Positions 33,349 through 42,096 are shown, counted from the stretch's first letter. The stretch is DNA of 42,268 nucleotides from an uncultured Bacteroidaceae bacterium (GCA_904502235.1 CAJGDP010000015.1:1-42268); one strand, 5' to 3'. Notes: generated from the letters alone by a model not told the origin. Made by a program: numbers and translations.

Positions 33349-33360
33349 GTGCTATCTTTG
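33331..33360 (+). promoter_or_regulatory. Promoter of the radical SAM / GT2 unit
   Basis: TTTG (33331-33334), an 18-nt spacer and TATCTTTG (33353-33360) fit the consensus well. Transcription would begin near 33366, about 26 nt before the ATG at 33392. This makes the last two locus genes a separate unit. Confidence 0.7.
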
Positions 33361-33391
33361 TGCTTAATTATTGATTAAGACTTTTGATTGT

Positions 33392-34858
33392 ATGAAAATA
33401 TGTTTTATAAATCCTCCTTTTAAGGCTGAGTTCGGTAAGTTTTCGCGAGAATCGCGTAGTCCGGCCATTACAAAGAGTGGTGCTTTATATTATCCTCTAT
33501 GGCTTATATATGCTGCAGCTTATTGCGAAAAGGCGGGTTATGATATCTGTTTTCTTGATGCACCTGCAAAGCAGATGGATGAGGTGCAGTCATTGGCTTA
33601 CATAGAGCAGAACGCGTCGGATGCGAAACTGTTTGTATACGGAACCAGCACTCCGTCAATAAAGAGTGATGTGGCTTTCGCATCAGCAGTTAAAAAGCTA
33701 TATCCGGAAGCTTTTGCTTTATTGGTCGGAACACATCCTTCGGCTCGTCCCGAGGAGACACTCGGTTATTCTTCGGCAATTGATGCTGTTGCTATAGGTG
33801 AGTACGACAATATAGTGCTTGAATTGGCGAATGCAATCAAGGATGGTACGGATATTGCTCAGGTACGTGGTCTTTGTGTTAATGGTGCCGACGGTTGCAA
33901 ACGTACTGCTCTCATGCCGGCAATGAAGGAACTTGACGAAATACCTTTTGCGTCGGAATTCATTCATAAGTACCTTGACCCTAGAGATTACTTCTTTGCC
34001 GCGGCGACATATCCCTCAATTCAGATATTTACAGGTCGTGGATGTCCTTTCCGTTGTAATTTCTGTGTATATCCTCAGACTATGCATGGTCATGCATTCC
34101 GTGCGCGTACAGCGGCGAATGTAGTTGCGGAGTTTGAGTATATTGCAAAGAATTTTCCGGAGGTAAAGGAAGTGGTCATAGAAGATGATACGTTTACAGC
34201 AAACAAGAAAAGGGTGCTTGAGGTTTGTTCGTTGCTCGTTGAACGTAAACTGAACAAACGACTCCGTTGGCTATGTAATGCCCGTGTGAATCTTGACCTT
34301 GAGACAATGAAGGCTATGAAGAAGGCCGGATGTCGTCTTATTATTCCTGGAATTGAGTCGGGTAGCCAACAGATTCTTGACAATATCAAGAAGGGTACAA
34401 AGGTTGAGCAGTTCTATTCTTATGTCGCAAATGCCAAAAAGGCAGGTCTCTTGATTCATGCCTGCTATATGGTGGGAAATAATGGTGAGACAAAAGAGAC
34501 AATGCAACAGACTTTGGAGTTGGCTCTCAAATTGAATACCGATACGGCACAGTTCTTCCCGTTGATTCCTTATCCCGGAACTGAGGCTTATGACTGGGCG
34601 TATGAGAATGGTTATATAGAACTTGATTATGAAAAGTATTGTCTGCCTGACGGTACTCATAATACAGTTCTTTCAATGCCACATCTGTCGGCGCAGGAGA
34701 TGGTGGATTTCTGTAATATGGCACGCAAGAAATATTATCTTCGTCCAAGATATATACTCCATCGTATTCGTGTCGGTTTAACCGATTTTTCCGATTTCAA
34801 GCGTTCATTGAAGGCTTTCGGAAAACTGAAACAGTATCTGTTCAATAAAAGGAAATAA
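33392..34858 (+). CDS. B12-binding-type radical SAM protein
   Basis: 488 residues from the ATG at 33392 (TTG 33371 is in frame but lies between the promoter and the ATG). The N-terminal ~170 residues have the Rossmann arrangement of cobalamin-binding domains (KICFINPPFK, LFVYGTSTPSIKSDVAF, LLVGTHPSA, VAIGEYD), without an obvious DxHxxG cobalamin ligand motif. The radical SAM domain has cluster cysteines C218, C222 and C225 (GCPFRCNFC) and VVIEDDTF. Related enzymes methylate or rearrange unactivated carbons. Placement beside a GT2 in a polysaccharide locus suggests an unusual sugar or lipid-carrier modification. The function is not identified. Confidence 0.85.
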   Translation: MKICFINPPFKAEFGKFSRESRSPAITKSGALYYPLWLIYAAAYCEKAGYDICFLDAPAKQMDEVQSLAYIEQNASDAKLFVYGTSTPSIKSDVAFASAVKKLYPEAFALLVGTHPSARPEETLGYSSAIDAVAIGEYDNIVLELANAIKDGTDIAQVRGLCVNGADGCKRTALMPAMKELDEIPFASEFIHKYLDPRDYFFAAATYPSIQIFTGRGCPFRCNFCVYPQTMHGHAFRARTAANVVAEFEYIAKNFPEVKEVVIEDDTFTANKKRVLEVCSLLVERKLNKRLRWLCNARVNLDLETMKAMKKAGCRLIIPGIESGSQQILDNIKKGTKVEQFYSYVANAKKAGLLIHACYMVGNNGETKETMQQTLELALKLNTDTAQFFPLIPYPGTEAYDWAYENGYIELDYEKYCLPDGTHNTVLSMPHLSAQEMVDFCNMARKKYYLRPRYILHRIRVGLTDFSDFKRSLKAFGKLKQYLFNKRK

Positions 34859-34864
34859 TAGGTG

Positions 34865-35620
34865 ATGGGTGAGTTGGTTTCGGTTGTTATGCCTGTGCAT
34901 AATGCAGCTAAATACCTTGAGGAGGCGATACGCTCAGTGATGTCGCAGACCTACGGCAATTGGGAGTTATTGGTTGTGAATGATAATTCAACCGATGACT
35001 CTCTGGAAATTGCAAATAGGCTTGCGGCTGAAGATTGCCGAATAAGGGTTTATGACAATCCAACTCCTACCGGATATCCTGCGACTCCGCGTAATATGGC
35101 TGTAAGTCTTGCCAATGGACGATATATAGCATTTCTCGACAGCGATGATGTCTGGTTGCCCGATAAACTGGAGCATCAGTTGCCGTTCTTTAATGAGTCG
35201 AGAAAAATTGGTGTTGTCTTTTCTGATTATGAAAAGGTTGATGAAGAGTCGAATCGAGAGGAACGTGTGGTGAAGGCGCGTAAGATTACAACTTACAGAA
35301 AATTGTTGCTCGGTAATGTTATTGGTAATGTCACTGCCATGTATGATGTGGAGCGTGTTGGAAAGGTGTATTTTTCAATGGTGCGACACGAGGATTATGC
35401 TATGTGGCTTTCGATTCTGAAACGTGGCTTTATAGCACGCAATACCGGTAAGGTTGTTGCGCTTTATCGTGTTTCTGACGATTCCGTTTCATCACGTAAG
35501 ATGGCGCTGTTGTCGTGGCAGTGGCGTATATATCGTGATATAGAGCATTTGAGTGTGCTTAAATCGGTATATTATTATTTGAATTATGCTATAAGAGGAT
35601 TTTATAAAAGTATGGTATAA
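34865..35620 (+). CDS. Glycosyltransferase family 2
   Basis: 251 residues from the ATG at 34865 (GTG at 34862 is the alternative). GT2 motifs are LVSVVMPVHNAAKYLEEAIR, LLVVNDNSTDDSLE, IAFLDSDDVWLPDKLEHQL and a later RHEDYAMWLSILKRG segment resembling the catalytic ED motif. It begins 6 nt after the radical SAM gene, so the two are cotranscribed. The C-terminal helix region is positively charged. Confidence 0.9.
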   Translation: MGELVSVVMPVHNAAKYLEEAIRSVMSQTYGNWELLVVNDNSTDDSLEIANRLAAEDCRIRVYDNPTPTGYPATPRNMAVSLANGRYIAFLDSDDVWLPDKLEHQLPFFNESRKIGVVFSDYEKVDEESNREERVVKARKITTYRKLLLGNVIGNVTAMYDVERVGKVYFSMVRHEDYAMWLSILKRGFIARNTGKVVALYRVSDDSVSSRKMALLSWQWRIYRDIEHLSVLKSVYYYLNYAIRGFYKSMV

Positions 35621-35622
35621 AG

Positions 35623-35651
35623 AAGAAACAGTGCCGACGGCACTGTTTCTT
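35623..35651. terminator. Bidirectional terminator between the GT2 gene and hemW
   Basis: A perfect 13-bp stem (AAGAAACAGTGCC with GGCACTGTTTCTT), a GAC loop, and a T-rich tail (TGTGTTTTATT) on the plus strand. It ends both convergent units. Confidence 0.85.
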
Positions 35652-35659
35652 GTGTTTTA

Positions 35660-36790
35660 TTATTCCGCAAAAATCAAATCCCTTATAACTGCATCGCTGA
35701 TGAAAATGCCTTTCTCGGTCAGGGAGAGCGTTTCGTCAGTTTTTTTCAGATTGCCGCATTCAATGTGTTTCTGTGCGGTGGCAAGCATATAGCGGTTCAG
35801 TTTTTCGCTGAACTTTTCTTTCATCCAGTTGAGTGGGATGCCGTCGGCTGTGCGTAGGCGCGTGAGGATTGTGTCGTTATAGCGTTCCTCTTCGGTTAGA
35901 TGTTCTATCTCGTAGTTGCGCTCACTGTTTTCTATTCCTTTTATATACTCTTTGATGTCGGAGATGTTCCATTCGCGCGATGTGCCGTTGTATGAGTGGG
36001 CTGCGGCTCCGCAACCAATGTATGCGGTGTCGTTCCAATAGCTGCTGTTGTGGCGACTTTCGTGTCCTGGAATGGCGAAGTTGGAAATCTCGTAATGGCG
36101 GTAGCCTGCTTCTTTCATCTTTGTTATCAGCATTTGGAACTGCTCTACGTTCTCCTCTTCGCTGAGTTCTTCAAAATCTCCACGTTGCAAGGCGCGAAGC
36201 AAGGGGGTGTCCTCTTCGTACATCAGGTTATATGCCGAAATGTGTTCGGGCTTCAGCGAGATTGCTTCGCTTATTGTCTGTTCCCACTCTTCTAAAGTGG
36301 AACCGGGGAGCGCGAACATAAGGTCGATGCTTATATTGCTGTAGCCTGCTTCTCGTGAGTTTTTGATTGCCTGGTGTGCTTTTTCGGCATTGTGTCTGCG
36401 GCCCAGACGCTTGAGCTGTGCGTTGTTGAAACTCTGTACTCCCATGCTTATTCTGTTGAATGGGAGTTTGCGGAGTTCGGCAAGGAATTCTGTCGTAAGG
36501 TCGTCGGGGTTGCATTCTATGGTTACTTCGGCATCATTGCATACGTTGTAATTGGAATATATGGTATCGCATATCTTCTGCAACAGGGGTATGGGAAGGG
36601 TGGAGGGTGTTCCGCCACCAAAGTATATCGTTCTTATCTCTTCGTCTTTGATATACTCCTTTCGCATTCCGAGTTCTTTGCATACGGCATCGGTATACTC
36701 TTCCCTTATATTATATAAGGTGGAAGAGTAGAATGCGCAGTAGTTGCACCGTTGCTTGCAGAAGGGTATATGTATATAAATGCCTGCCAT
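35660..36790 (-). CDS. hemW: Radical SAM heme chaperone HemW
   Basis: 376 residues. Cluster cysteines are C11, C15 and C18 (FCKQRCNYCAF). The residue two after C18 is Phe rather than Cys, which distinguishes HemW from the coproporphyrinogen dehydrogenase HemN. Also present are YFGGGTPSTL, ISMGVQSFNNAQLKRLGRRH and ISIDLMFALPG, plus a C-terminal HemN_C domain (LTEKGIFISDAVIRDLI). HemW inserts heme into respiratory enzymes. Older annotations call this family oxygen-independent coproporphyrinogen III oxidase. Confidence 0.92.
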   Translation of the reverse strand: MAGIYIHIPFCKQRCNYCAFYSSTLYNIREEYTDAVCKELGMRKEYIKDEEIRTIYFGGGTPSTLPIPLLQKICDTIYSNYNVCNDAEVTIECNPDDLTTEFLAELRKLPFNRISMGVQSFNNAQLKRLGRRHNAEKAHQAIKNSREAGYSNISIDLMFALPGSTLEEWEQTISEAISLKPEHISAYNLMYEEDTPLLRALQRGDFEELSEEENVEQFQMLITKMKEAGYRHYEISNFAIPGHESRHNSSYWNDTAYIGCGAAAHSYNGTSREWNISDIKEYIKGIENSERNYEIEHLTEEERYNDTILTRLRTADGIPLNWMKEKFSEKLNRYMLATAQKHIECGNLKKTDETLSLTEKGIFISDAVIRDLIFAE

Positions 36791-36809
36791 TTTCTGTTAA
36801 ATTTTGTTG

Positions 36810-36817
36810 TAAAGATA
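36810..36817 (-). promoter_or_regulatory. Possible promoter -7 box of hemW
   Basis: On the minus strand TATCTTTA lies 19 nt upstream of the hemW ATG at 36790. It is close to TAnnTTTG, and no clear -33 element was found. Confidence 0.35.
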
Positions 36818-37016
36818 GTTTTTTTCTTATTAAGTTAAAAAACATTCCTTTTACATTTGCTTTTGTTTTTAAAAATTCCTACATTGCCAACACTTTTAAA
36901 ACTTTAACTAACCATTGGGATTTGAGAATGGTGTTGATGCAGGTAAAGACTGTCGTTAATGATGATGATTATTTGTTTTTATCCACTCTCTCTTCCTTAT
37001 TTAAAACAAAAATAGT

Positions 37017-39170
37017 ATGAAAACTTATCAGACTAACGAAATCAAGAACATTGCGATTGTAGGATGTTCCGGCTCTGGAAAAACCACTCTCACAGAGGCT
37101 ATGCTCTATGAGGGTGGAGTTATCAAACGTAGAGGTACAATTGAAGCAAAGAACACCGTTAGTGATTACTTCCCTGTTGAACAGGAGTATGGCTATTCGG
37201 TGTTTTCGACTGTATTCCAGATTGAGCAGGCCGGAAAGAAACTGAACCTTATAGATTGTCCGGGTGCCGATGACTTTGCAGGCAGTATGGTCAGTGCGAT
37301 GACTGTTGCCGATTTGGCTATGATGGTAATCAACGGTCAGTATGGTGTAGAGGTGGGTACACAGAACTGCTACCGCTATATCAAGAAAATGAAGAAGCCT
37401 ATGATGTTTGTTGTCAACCAGGTTGATAACGAAAAGTGCGACTATGATACAGTAATCGAGCAGTTGCAGTCGATCTATGGCTCAAAGGTTGTTCCTGTTC
37501 AGTATCCATTGAATGCAGGTCCCGGCTTCAGCACTATCATCGACGTTCTTCTGATGAAGAAACTTACTTTTACAGGTGAAGGTCAGCCTCCTTTGGTTGA
37601 GGATATCCCTGCCGAAGAGTATGACAAGGCAAAGGCTCTTCACATGGAACTTGTTGAGAAGGCTGCCGAGAACGAGGAGGGTTTGATGGACAAGTTCTTT
37701 GAATCTGAGGAACTTACAACCGACGAAATCCGTATGGGTGCACGTATGGGTCTTGAGACTGACAGTGTTTATCCTGTTCTCTGCTGTTCTGCTGCTACCG
37801 ACGTGGCTGTAAGTCGCCTGCTCGAGTTCTTGGCAAATGTGGCTCCTGAAATCAACGATATGCCACAACCTGTGAATGCAGATGGTGAAACTGTTCCTTA
37901 TGACAGCGAGGCTCCTACATCGGTATTCTTCTATAAGACATCTGTGGAACCACATATCGGTGAGGTTAACTACTTCAAGGTTATGAGTGGTACTCTTAAG
38001 GCCGGTGATGACTTGGTGAATGCCGATCGTGGCTCAAAGGAGCGTATCGCGCAGTTGTACTGCAGTGCCGGTGCAAACCGTGTGGCTGTGGATGAATTGA
38101 AGGCGGGTGACCTTGGATGTACAGTAAAACTCAAGGATATCAAGATTGGAAATACTCTCAATGCAAAGGATGCGAACAATAAGTTTGCTTTGGTGAAGTA
38201 TCCTGCTTCGAAATATTCACGTGCTATCAAGCCTGTGAACGAGTCTGAAATCGAGAAGATGATGCAGGTGCTTAACCGTATGCACGAGGAGGATCCTACA
38301 TGGCGCATCGAGCAGTCTAAGGAGCTCCGCCAGACAATTGTCTATGGTCAGGGTGAATTCCACTTGCGTACATTGAAATGGCGTCTTGAGCATGTTGAAA
38401 AGGTTCAGGTTAAATATGATGAGCCAAAGATCCCTTATCGCGAGACTATCACAAAGGCAGCACGTGCCGATTATCGTCATAAGAAACAGTCGGGTGGTGC
38501 CGGTCAGTTCGGTGAGGTACATATGATTGTAGAGCCTTACGAGGATGGCAAGCCATTGCAGGAGGTTTATCGTTTCGGTGGTCAGGAGTTCAAGATCAAT
38601 GCCAAGGGTGTAGAGGAAGTTACACTCGAATGGGGTGGTAAACTTGTGTTCGTGAACAGTATTGTAGGTGGTAGCATCGATGCACGTTTCATGCCTGCAA
38701 TTCTCAAGGGTGTTATGGAGCGTATGGAGCGCGGTCCGCTTACAGGTTCTTATGCACGCGATGTACGTGTGATTGTTTATGATGGTAAGATGCACCCGGT
38801 TGATTCTAACGAACTCTCATTCATGCTTGCAGGTCGCAATGCCTTCAGTGCTGCGTTCCGCGAGGCCGGTCCAAAGATTCTTGAGCCTGTTTATGATGTA
38901 GAGGTATTCGTTCCATCAGATAAGATGGGTGATGTTATGAGTGATATCCAGGGTCGTCGTGGTATGATTATGGGTATGGAGAGTGAGAACGGTTACGAGA
39001 AACTCGCAGCCAAGGTTCCTTTGAAGGAGATGGCTTCTTACTCTACAACATTGAGTTCACTTACCGGTGGACGTGCATCGTTCATTATGTCGCCTTCGAC
39101 ATATGAACTTGTTCCGGGCGATGTCCAGAACAAACTTGTTGAAGAACTCGCTGTGAAAGACGAGGAATAA
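37017..39170 (+). CDS. fusA2: Elongation factor G paralogue (EF-G2)
   Basis: A 717-residue five-domain EF-G relative. The P-loop is G16-C-S-G-S-G-K22-T. Switch I has QEYGYS (56-61) where EF-G has QERGIT. Switch II is D80-C-P-G-A84-D-D-F where EF-G has DTPGHVDF, so the catalytic His is Ala. G4 is N134-Q-V-D instead of NKxD. Domains II-V are intact, including IPYRETI and the domain IV tip region GGAGQFGEV. A Bacteroides EF-G paralogue lacking GTPase activity and needed under starvation and in the gut is known, and this fits it. The 226-nt upstream region presumably carries its control sites, but I could not pick a promoter. Confidence 0.9.
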   Translation: MKTYQTNEIKNIAIVGCSGSGKTTLTEAMLYEGGVIKRRGTIEAKNTVSDYFPVEQEYGYSVFSTVFQIEQAGKKLNLIDCPGADDFAGSMVSAMTVADLAMMVINGQYGVEVGTQNCYRYIKKMKKPMMFVVNQVDNEKCDYDTVIEQLQSIYGSKVVPVQYPLNAGPGFSTIIDVLLMKKLTFTGEGQPPLVEDIPAEEYDKAKALHMELVEKAAENEEGLMDKFFESEELTTDEIRMGARMGLETDSVYPVLCCSAATDVAVSRLLEFLANVAPEINDMPQPVNADGETVPYDSEAPTSVFFYKTSVEPHIGEVNYFKVMSGTLKAGDDLVNADRGSKERIAQLYCSAGANRVAVDELKAGDLGCTVKLKDIKIGNTLNAKDANNKFALVKYPASKYSRAIKPVNESEIEKMMQVLNRMHEEDPTWRIEQSKELRQTIVYGQGEFHLRTLKWRLEHVEKVQVKYDEPKIPYRETITKAARADYRHKKQSGGAGQFGEVHMIVEPYEDGKPLQEVYRFGGQEFKINAKGVEEVTLEWGGKLVFVNSIVGGSIDARFMPAILKGVMERMERGPLTGSYARDVRVIVYDGKMHPVDSNELSFMLAGRNAFSAAFREAGPKILEPVYDVEVFVPSDKMGDVMSDIQGRRGMIMGMESENGYEKLAAKVPLKEMASYSTTLSSLTGGRASFIMSPSTYELVPGDVQNKLVEELAVKDEE

Positions 39171-39191
39171 TAACAATGAATTTAGTGGAGG

Positions 39192-39220
39192 GGCGGAATC
39201 TTTACGGTTCCGCCTTTTCT
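39192..39220 (+). terminator. Terminator of the EF-G2 gene
   Basis: GGCGGAA (39192-39198) pairs with TTCCGCC (39208-39214), with a 9-nt loop, followed by TTTTCTT. Confidence 0.7.
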
Positions 39221-39281
39221 TATGTTAAAGGATTGTGCGTTTTTTGTAAAATAGCTGTCTTTGTGGAATTTAACTTGTTGT

Positions 39282-39332
39282 TTTGTTAATTATAAAATAT
39301 GTATTTGTTAATTAAAAGGAAATTGTTAATAA
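39282..39332 (+). repeat. Three direct repeats upstream of rprX
   Basis: TTTGTTAATTA occurs at 39282-39292 and 39304-39314 (22 nt apart), and ATTGTTAATAA at 39322-39332 (18 nt further). They lie 50-100 nt upstream of the two-component operon and could bind its OmpR-type regulator. A/T-rich sequence makes chance repeats fairly likely. Confidence 0.35.
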
Positions 39333-39382
39333 AAGTCTTGCGTAAATTATGTTTCTTTTGAGGTAGTGGTTATATTTGTTGC

Positions 39383-40915
39383 ATGAAAAAGAATGCGATA
39401 TTGATAGTTGGCGTTGTGATGGGTGTATGTTGCTTTGCATTGTTGTTTATGCAGGTATCGTACATCGATGCAATGGTGGGGATGCGAAAGGGGCATTTCG
39501 AGGAGGGAGTGAAGCGCGCGCTTTATCAGGTGGCTTACGACCTTGAACTCGAAGAGATGCGTGAATATCTTTCAAAGGATGTGCGCAGGGATATCTTGCG
39601 CGGTCAGTTGAACGATAACGGTATAAAGTTCGAACACAGTTATGTGACATCGTCCGAGACCGGTGATGTGGTGTCGAAATTCGAGTTCAAGACATTTGTT
39701 CTCAATCCCCCGCATTTTGAGAACAAGAGCCTGAATGGTGAAAAGAACCTGTCGGTTGAGGAGGCGCAGAGGCTTGCACTTGATGTTCTGCGCATGAGAT
39801 ACAAGTACCAGCGTGCCGTACTCGATGAGGTTATATACAATATGCTCTATCAGGCAAGCGACAAGCCTCTGAAGGCCAGAATAGATTTTGAGATTCTCGA
39901 CAAGGCGATAAAAATGGAGCTGGAGAATAATGGAATTGATATGCCTTATCATTTCAGGGTTCTGGCAGGTAACGGAGCCGAGGTATATCGTTGTCCGGAT
40001 TTTAAAACCGACAGAAAAGGCATCAAATATACTGAGACTCTGTTTAAGAACGATCCACCCACACGCGTGGCTGTGCTTGAAGTTGTTTTTCCATCTAAGG
40101 TGCTGAACAATTATATTTATGGTTCGGTTAAATTTATGCTTCCTTCCATATTGTTCACATTGGTTTTGTTAATAACATTTGTGATTACGCTCTATATGGT
40201 GGTAAGGCACAAGAAGTTTACCAAGATGAAGAACGACTTTATAAATAACATGACGCATGAGTTCAAGACACCGATATCCACAATATCGCTTGCCGCTCAG
40301 ATGCTGCAGGACCAGACGGTTGCAAAGTCGCCCGAGATGTTCGGTAAACTGTCGGGTGTGATATCGAGCGAAACCAAGAGGTTGCGTTTCCAGGTGGACA
40401 AGGTGTTGCAGATGTCTATGTTTGACGACAAGAATACCGCTGCATTAAAGATGAAGGAACTCGATGCCCATGAATTGCTGATGGGTATAATAAACACATT
40501 TGCGGTAAAGGTTGAGCAGAATGGCGGAGCGATAACTTCTGAATTCGAGGCAAACGATCCATTCATATATGTGGATGAGATGCACTTCACCAATGTGGTG
40601 TTCAATCTTATGGATAACGCCATGAAATATAAGCGACACGATGTGCCGTTGTCGCTGGAGGTGCGCACCAAGAATGTCGGGGACAACTTTGTGCTCTCTA
40701 TCAAGGATAACGGTATGGGTGTAAGTAAGGAGAATCTTAAAAAGATTTTTGATAAGTTCTACCGTGTGCAGACCGGAAATGTGCATAATGTCAAGGGCTT
40801 TGGTCTTGGATTGGCTTATGTGAAGCAGATGGTGAAGGCACACCGTGGTTCGATACGCGCCGAGAGTGAGCTTGGTGTCGGAACAACATTTGTAATTGTA
40901 TTACCTTTAAAATAA
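39383..40915 (+). CDS. rprX: Sensor histidine kinase, RprX-type
   Basis: 510 residues. The membrane helix at ~5-28 precedes a periplasmic sensor of about 215 residues and a second helix at ~248-275. The HisKA box has the phospho-accepting His292 (MTHEFKTPISTI). The HATPase domain has the N box (FNLMDNAMKYK), DNGMGV, FDKFYRV and GFGLGLAYVKQM. It is followed immediately by its regulator gene. Similarity in layout and position (EF-G2, then kinase and regulator, then rpsF) supports the RprX name known from Bacteroides. The signal is unknown. Confidence 0.88.
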   Translation: MKKNAILIVGVVMGVCCFALLFMQVSYIDAMVGMRKGHFEEGVKRALYQVAYDLELEEMREYLSKDVRRDILRGQLNDNGIKFEHSYVTSSETGDVVSKFEFKTFVLNPPHFENKSLNGEKNLSVEEAQRLALDVLRMRYKYQRAVLDEVIYNMLYQASDKPLKARIDFEILDKAIKMELENNGIDMPYHFRVLAGNGAEVYRCPDFKTDRKGIKYTETLFKNDPPTRVAVLEVVFPSKVLNNYIYGSVKFMLPSILFTLVLLITFVITLYMVVRHKKFTKMKNDFINNMTHEFKTPISTISLAAQMLQDQTVAKSPEMFGKLSGVISSETKRLRFQVDKVLQMSMFDDKNTAALKMKELDAHELLMGIINTFAVKVEQNGGAITSEFEANDPFIYVDEMHFTNVVFNLMDNAMKYKRHDVPLSLEVRTKNVGDNFVLSIKDNGMGVSKENLKKIFDKFYRVQTGNVHNVKGFGLGLAYVKQMVKAHRGSIRAESELGVGTTFVIVLPLK

Positions 40916-40921
40916 ATGATT

Positions 40922-41623
40922 ATGGACGAGAAACAGAGAATTTTGCTATGCGAGGATGACGAGAATCTGGGTATGCTCTTGCGTGAATACCTTCAGGCAA
41001 AAGGTTATTATGCCGAACTTTGCCCCGATGGCGAAGCCGGTTACGAGGCTTTCATGAAAGGCAAATTCGATATTTGTGTACTTGATGTAATGATGCCTGT
41101 AAAGGATGGTTTTACTTTGGCTCAGGAGATACGTCAGGCGAATAAGGAGATACCTATCATATTCTTGACTGCAAAGACATTGAACGAGGATATTCTAGAA
41201 GGCTTCAAGATTGGTGCCGACGATTATATAACAAAGCCTTTCAGTATGGAGGTACTTGTGGTGCGCATCGAGACTGTGTTGCGTCGTGTATGTGGTAAGA
41301 AGAACAAGGAGAATACCATGTATAAGATCGGTCGCTTTATGTTTGATACACAGAAGCAGGTGCTCACAATGGATGGTCAGCAGACAAAACTTACAACAAA
41401 GGAATCGGATTTGTTGGCTCTGCTGTGCGCTCACCAGAACGAGATATTGCAGCGCGACTTTGCTCTTAAGACTGTGTGGAGCGATGACAATTACTTCAAT
41501 GCCCGCAGTATGGATGTGTATATCACTAAATTGCGCAAACATCTGAAAGCCGATGACTCTATCGAGATTATCAATATCCACGGTAAGGGATACAAACTCA
41601 TTGCGCCGGGTGTGGAAGCGTAA
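40922..41623 (+). CDS. rprY: OmpR-family response regulator, RprY-type
   Basis: 233 residues from the ATG at 40922; the ATG at 40916, directly after the kinase stop, would add two residues. The receiver domain has the acidic pocket (LLCEDDENLG), phospho-acceptor D55 (CVLDVMMP), Thr in IFLTAKT and Lys in YITKPFS. The C-terminal winged helix follows (TTKESDLLALLCAHQNEIL, NARSMDVYITKLRKHL, INIHGKGYKL). It partners the kinase encoded just upstream. Confidence 0.9.
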   Translation: MDEKQRILLCEDDENLGMLLREYLQAKGYYAELCPDGEAGYEAFMKGKFDICVLDVMMPVKDGFTLAQEIRQANKEIPIIFLTAKTLNEDILEGFKIGADDYITKPFSMEVLVVRIETVLRRVCGKKNKENTMYKIGRFMFDTQKQVLTMDGQQTKLTTKESDLLALLCAHQNEILQRDFALKTVWSDDNYFNARSMDVYITKLRKHLKADDSIEIINIHGKGYKLIAPGVEA

Positions 41624-41643
41624 TCAGGCTGTATCGGGTACAA

Positions 41644-41678
41644 AAAAAGAATGGACTGTTTTTCAGTCCATTCTTTTT
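41644..41678. terminator. Bidirectional terminator after rprY
   Basis: A perfect 15-bp stem (41644-41658 with 41664-41678) with a T5 loop, A-rich and T-rich on its two sides. It serves rprY and the convergent small membrane protein gene. Confidence 0.88.
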
Positions 41679-41702
41679 GTATTTCCCTCTGCAAATCTCA
41701 GG

Positions 41703-41885
41703 TTATTTTTCCTCGAGAACCTTTTTACCTCCAATGATGTAAGTGATAAGACCTGCAATCATAAGTGCAATTGAACCCAAATTTACAAAATTGAAATTGT
41801 TCCATCCCAAAAAGTGGCTGAGGATAATAAGGATTGCGCCAATGATAAAGATGACGATTCCTGCGAGTTTGATTTTGCTTGCCAT
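41703..41885 (-). CDS. Small two-helix membrane protein
   Basis: 60 residues with two hydrophobic helices (about 7-25 and 34-52) separated by a loop HFLGWNNFNF, and a charged tail (GGKKVLEEK). I do not recognise the family. It forms a single-gene unit with its own upstream -7-like TTTCTTTG (41920-41927 on the minus strand) and a shared terminator downstream. It could be a structural or accessory membrane peptide; no function is claimed. Confidence 0.75.
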   Translation of the reverse strand: MASKIKLAGIVIFIIGAILIILSHFLGWNNFNFVNLGSIALMIAGLITYIIGGKKVLEEK

Positions 41886-42064
41886 AATATTATATGTTGT
41901 TTTTTAGTTATTTCCTGTTTGCAAAGAAACACATAAATATTTAGAGAATGAAATTTTTTTGTGGAAAAGTACTTTTTTTGTTTGAAAAAGCACTGATTTA
42001 TGCAGTGATAACAGTAAAATAGGCAGATTGCTTATGGCTTGGCTGTCAAAACTTGCAGTAATTC

Positions 42065-42096
42065 TTTGGCATTTCGAAAATTATGTATATCTTTGC
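42065..42096 (+). promoter_or_regulatory. rpsF promoter
   Basis: TTTG (42065-42068), 19 nt, then TATCTTTGC (42088-42096) is a textbook Bacteroidetes housekeeping promoter. The short leader (42102-42143) has a small 5-bp hairpin (CGTTT/AAACG). I cannot recognise an S6/S18-binding leader motif in it. Confidence 0.85.

Noticed and set aside
36791..37016. CRP/Cur-type operator upstream of the EF-G2 gene
   Set aside because: Starvation control is plausible from known biology, but no convincing palindrome or promoter could be pointed to in the sequence.
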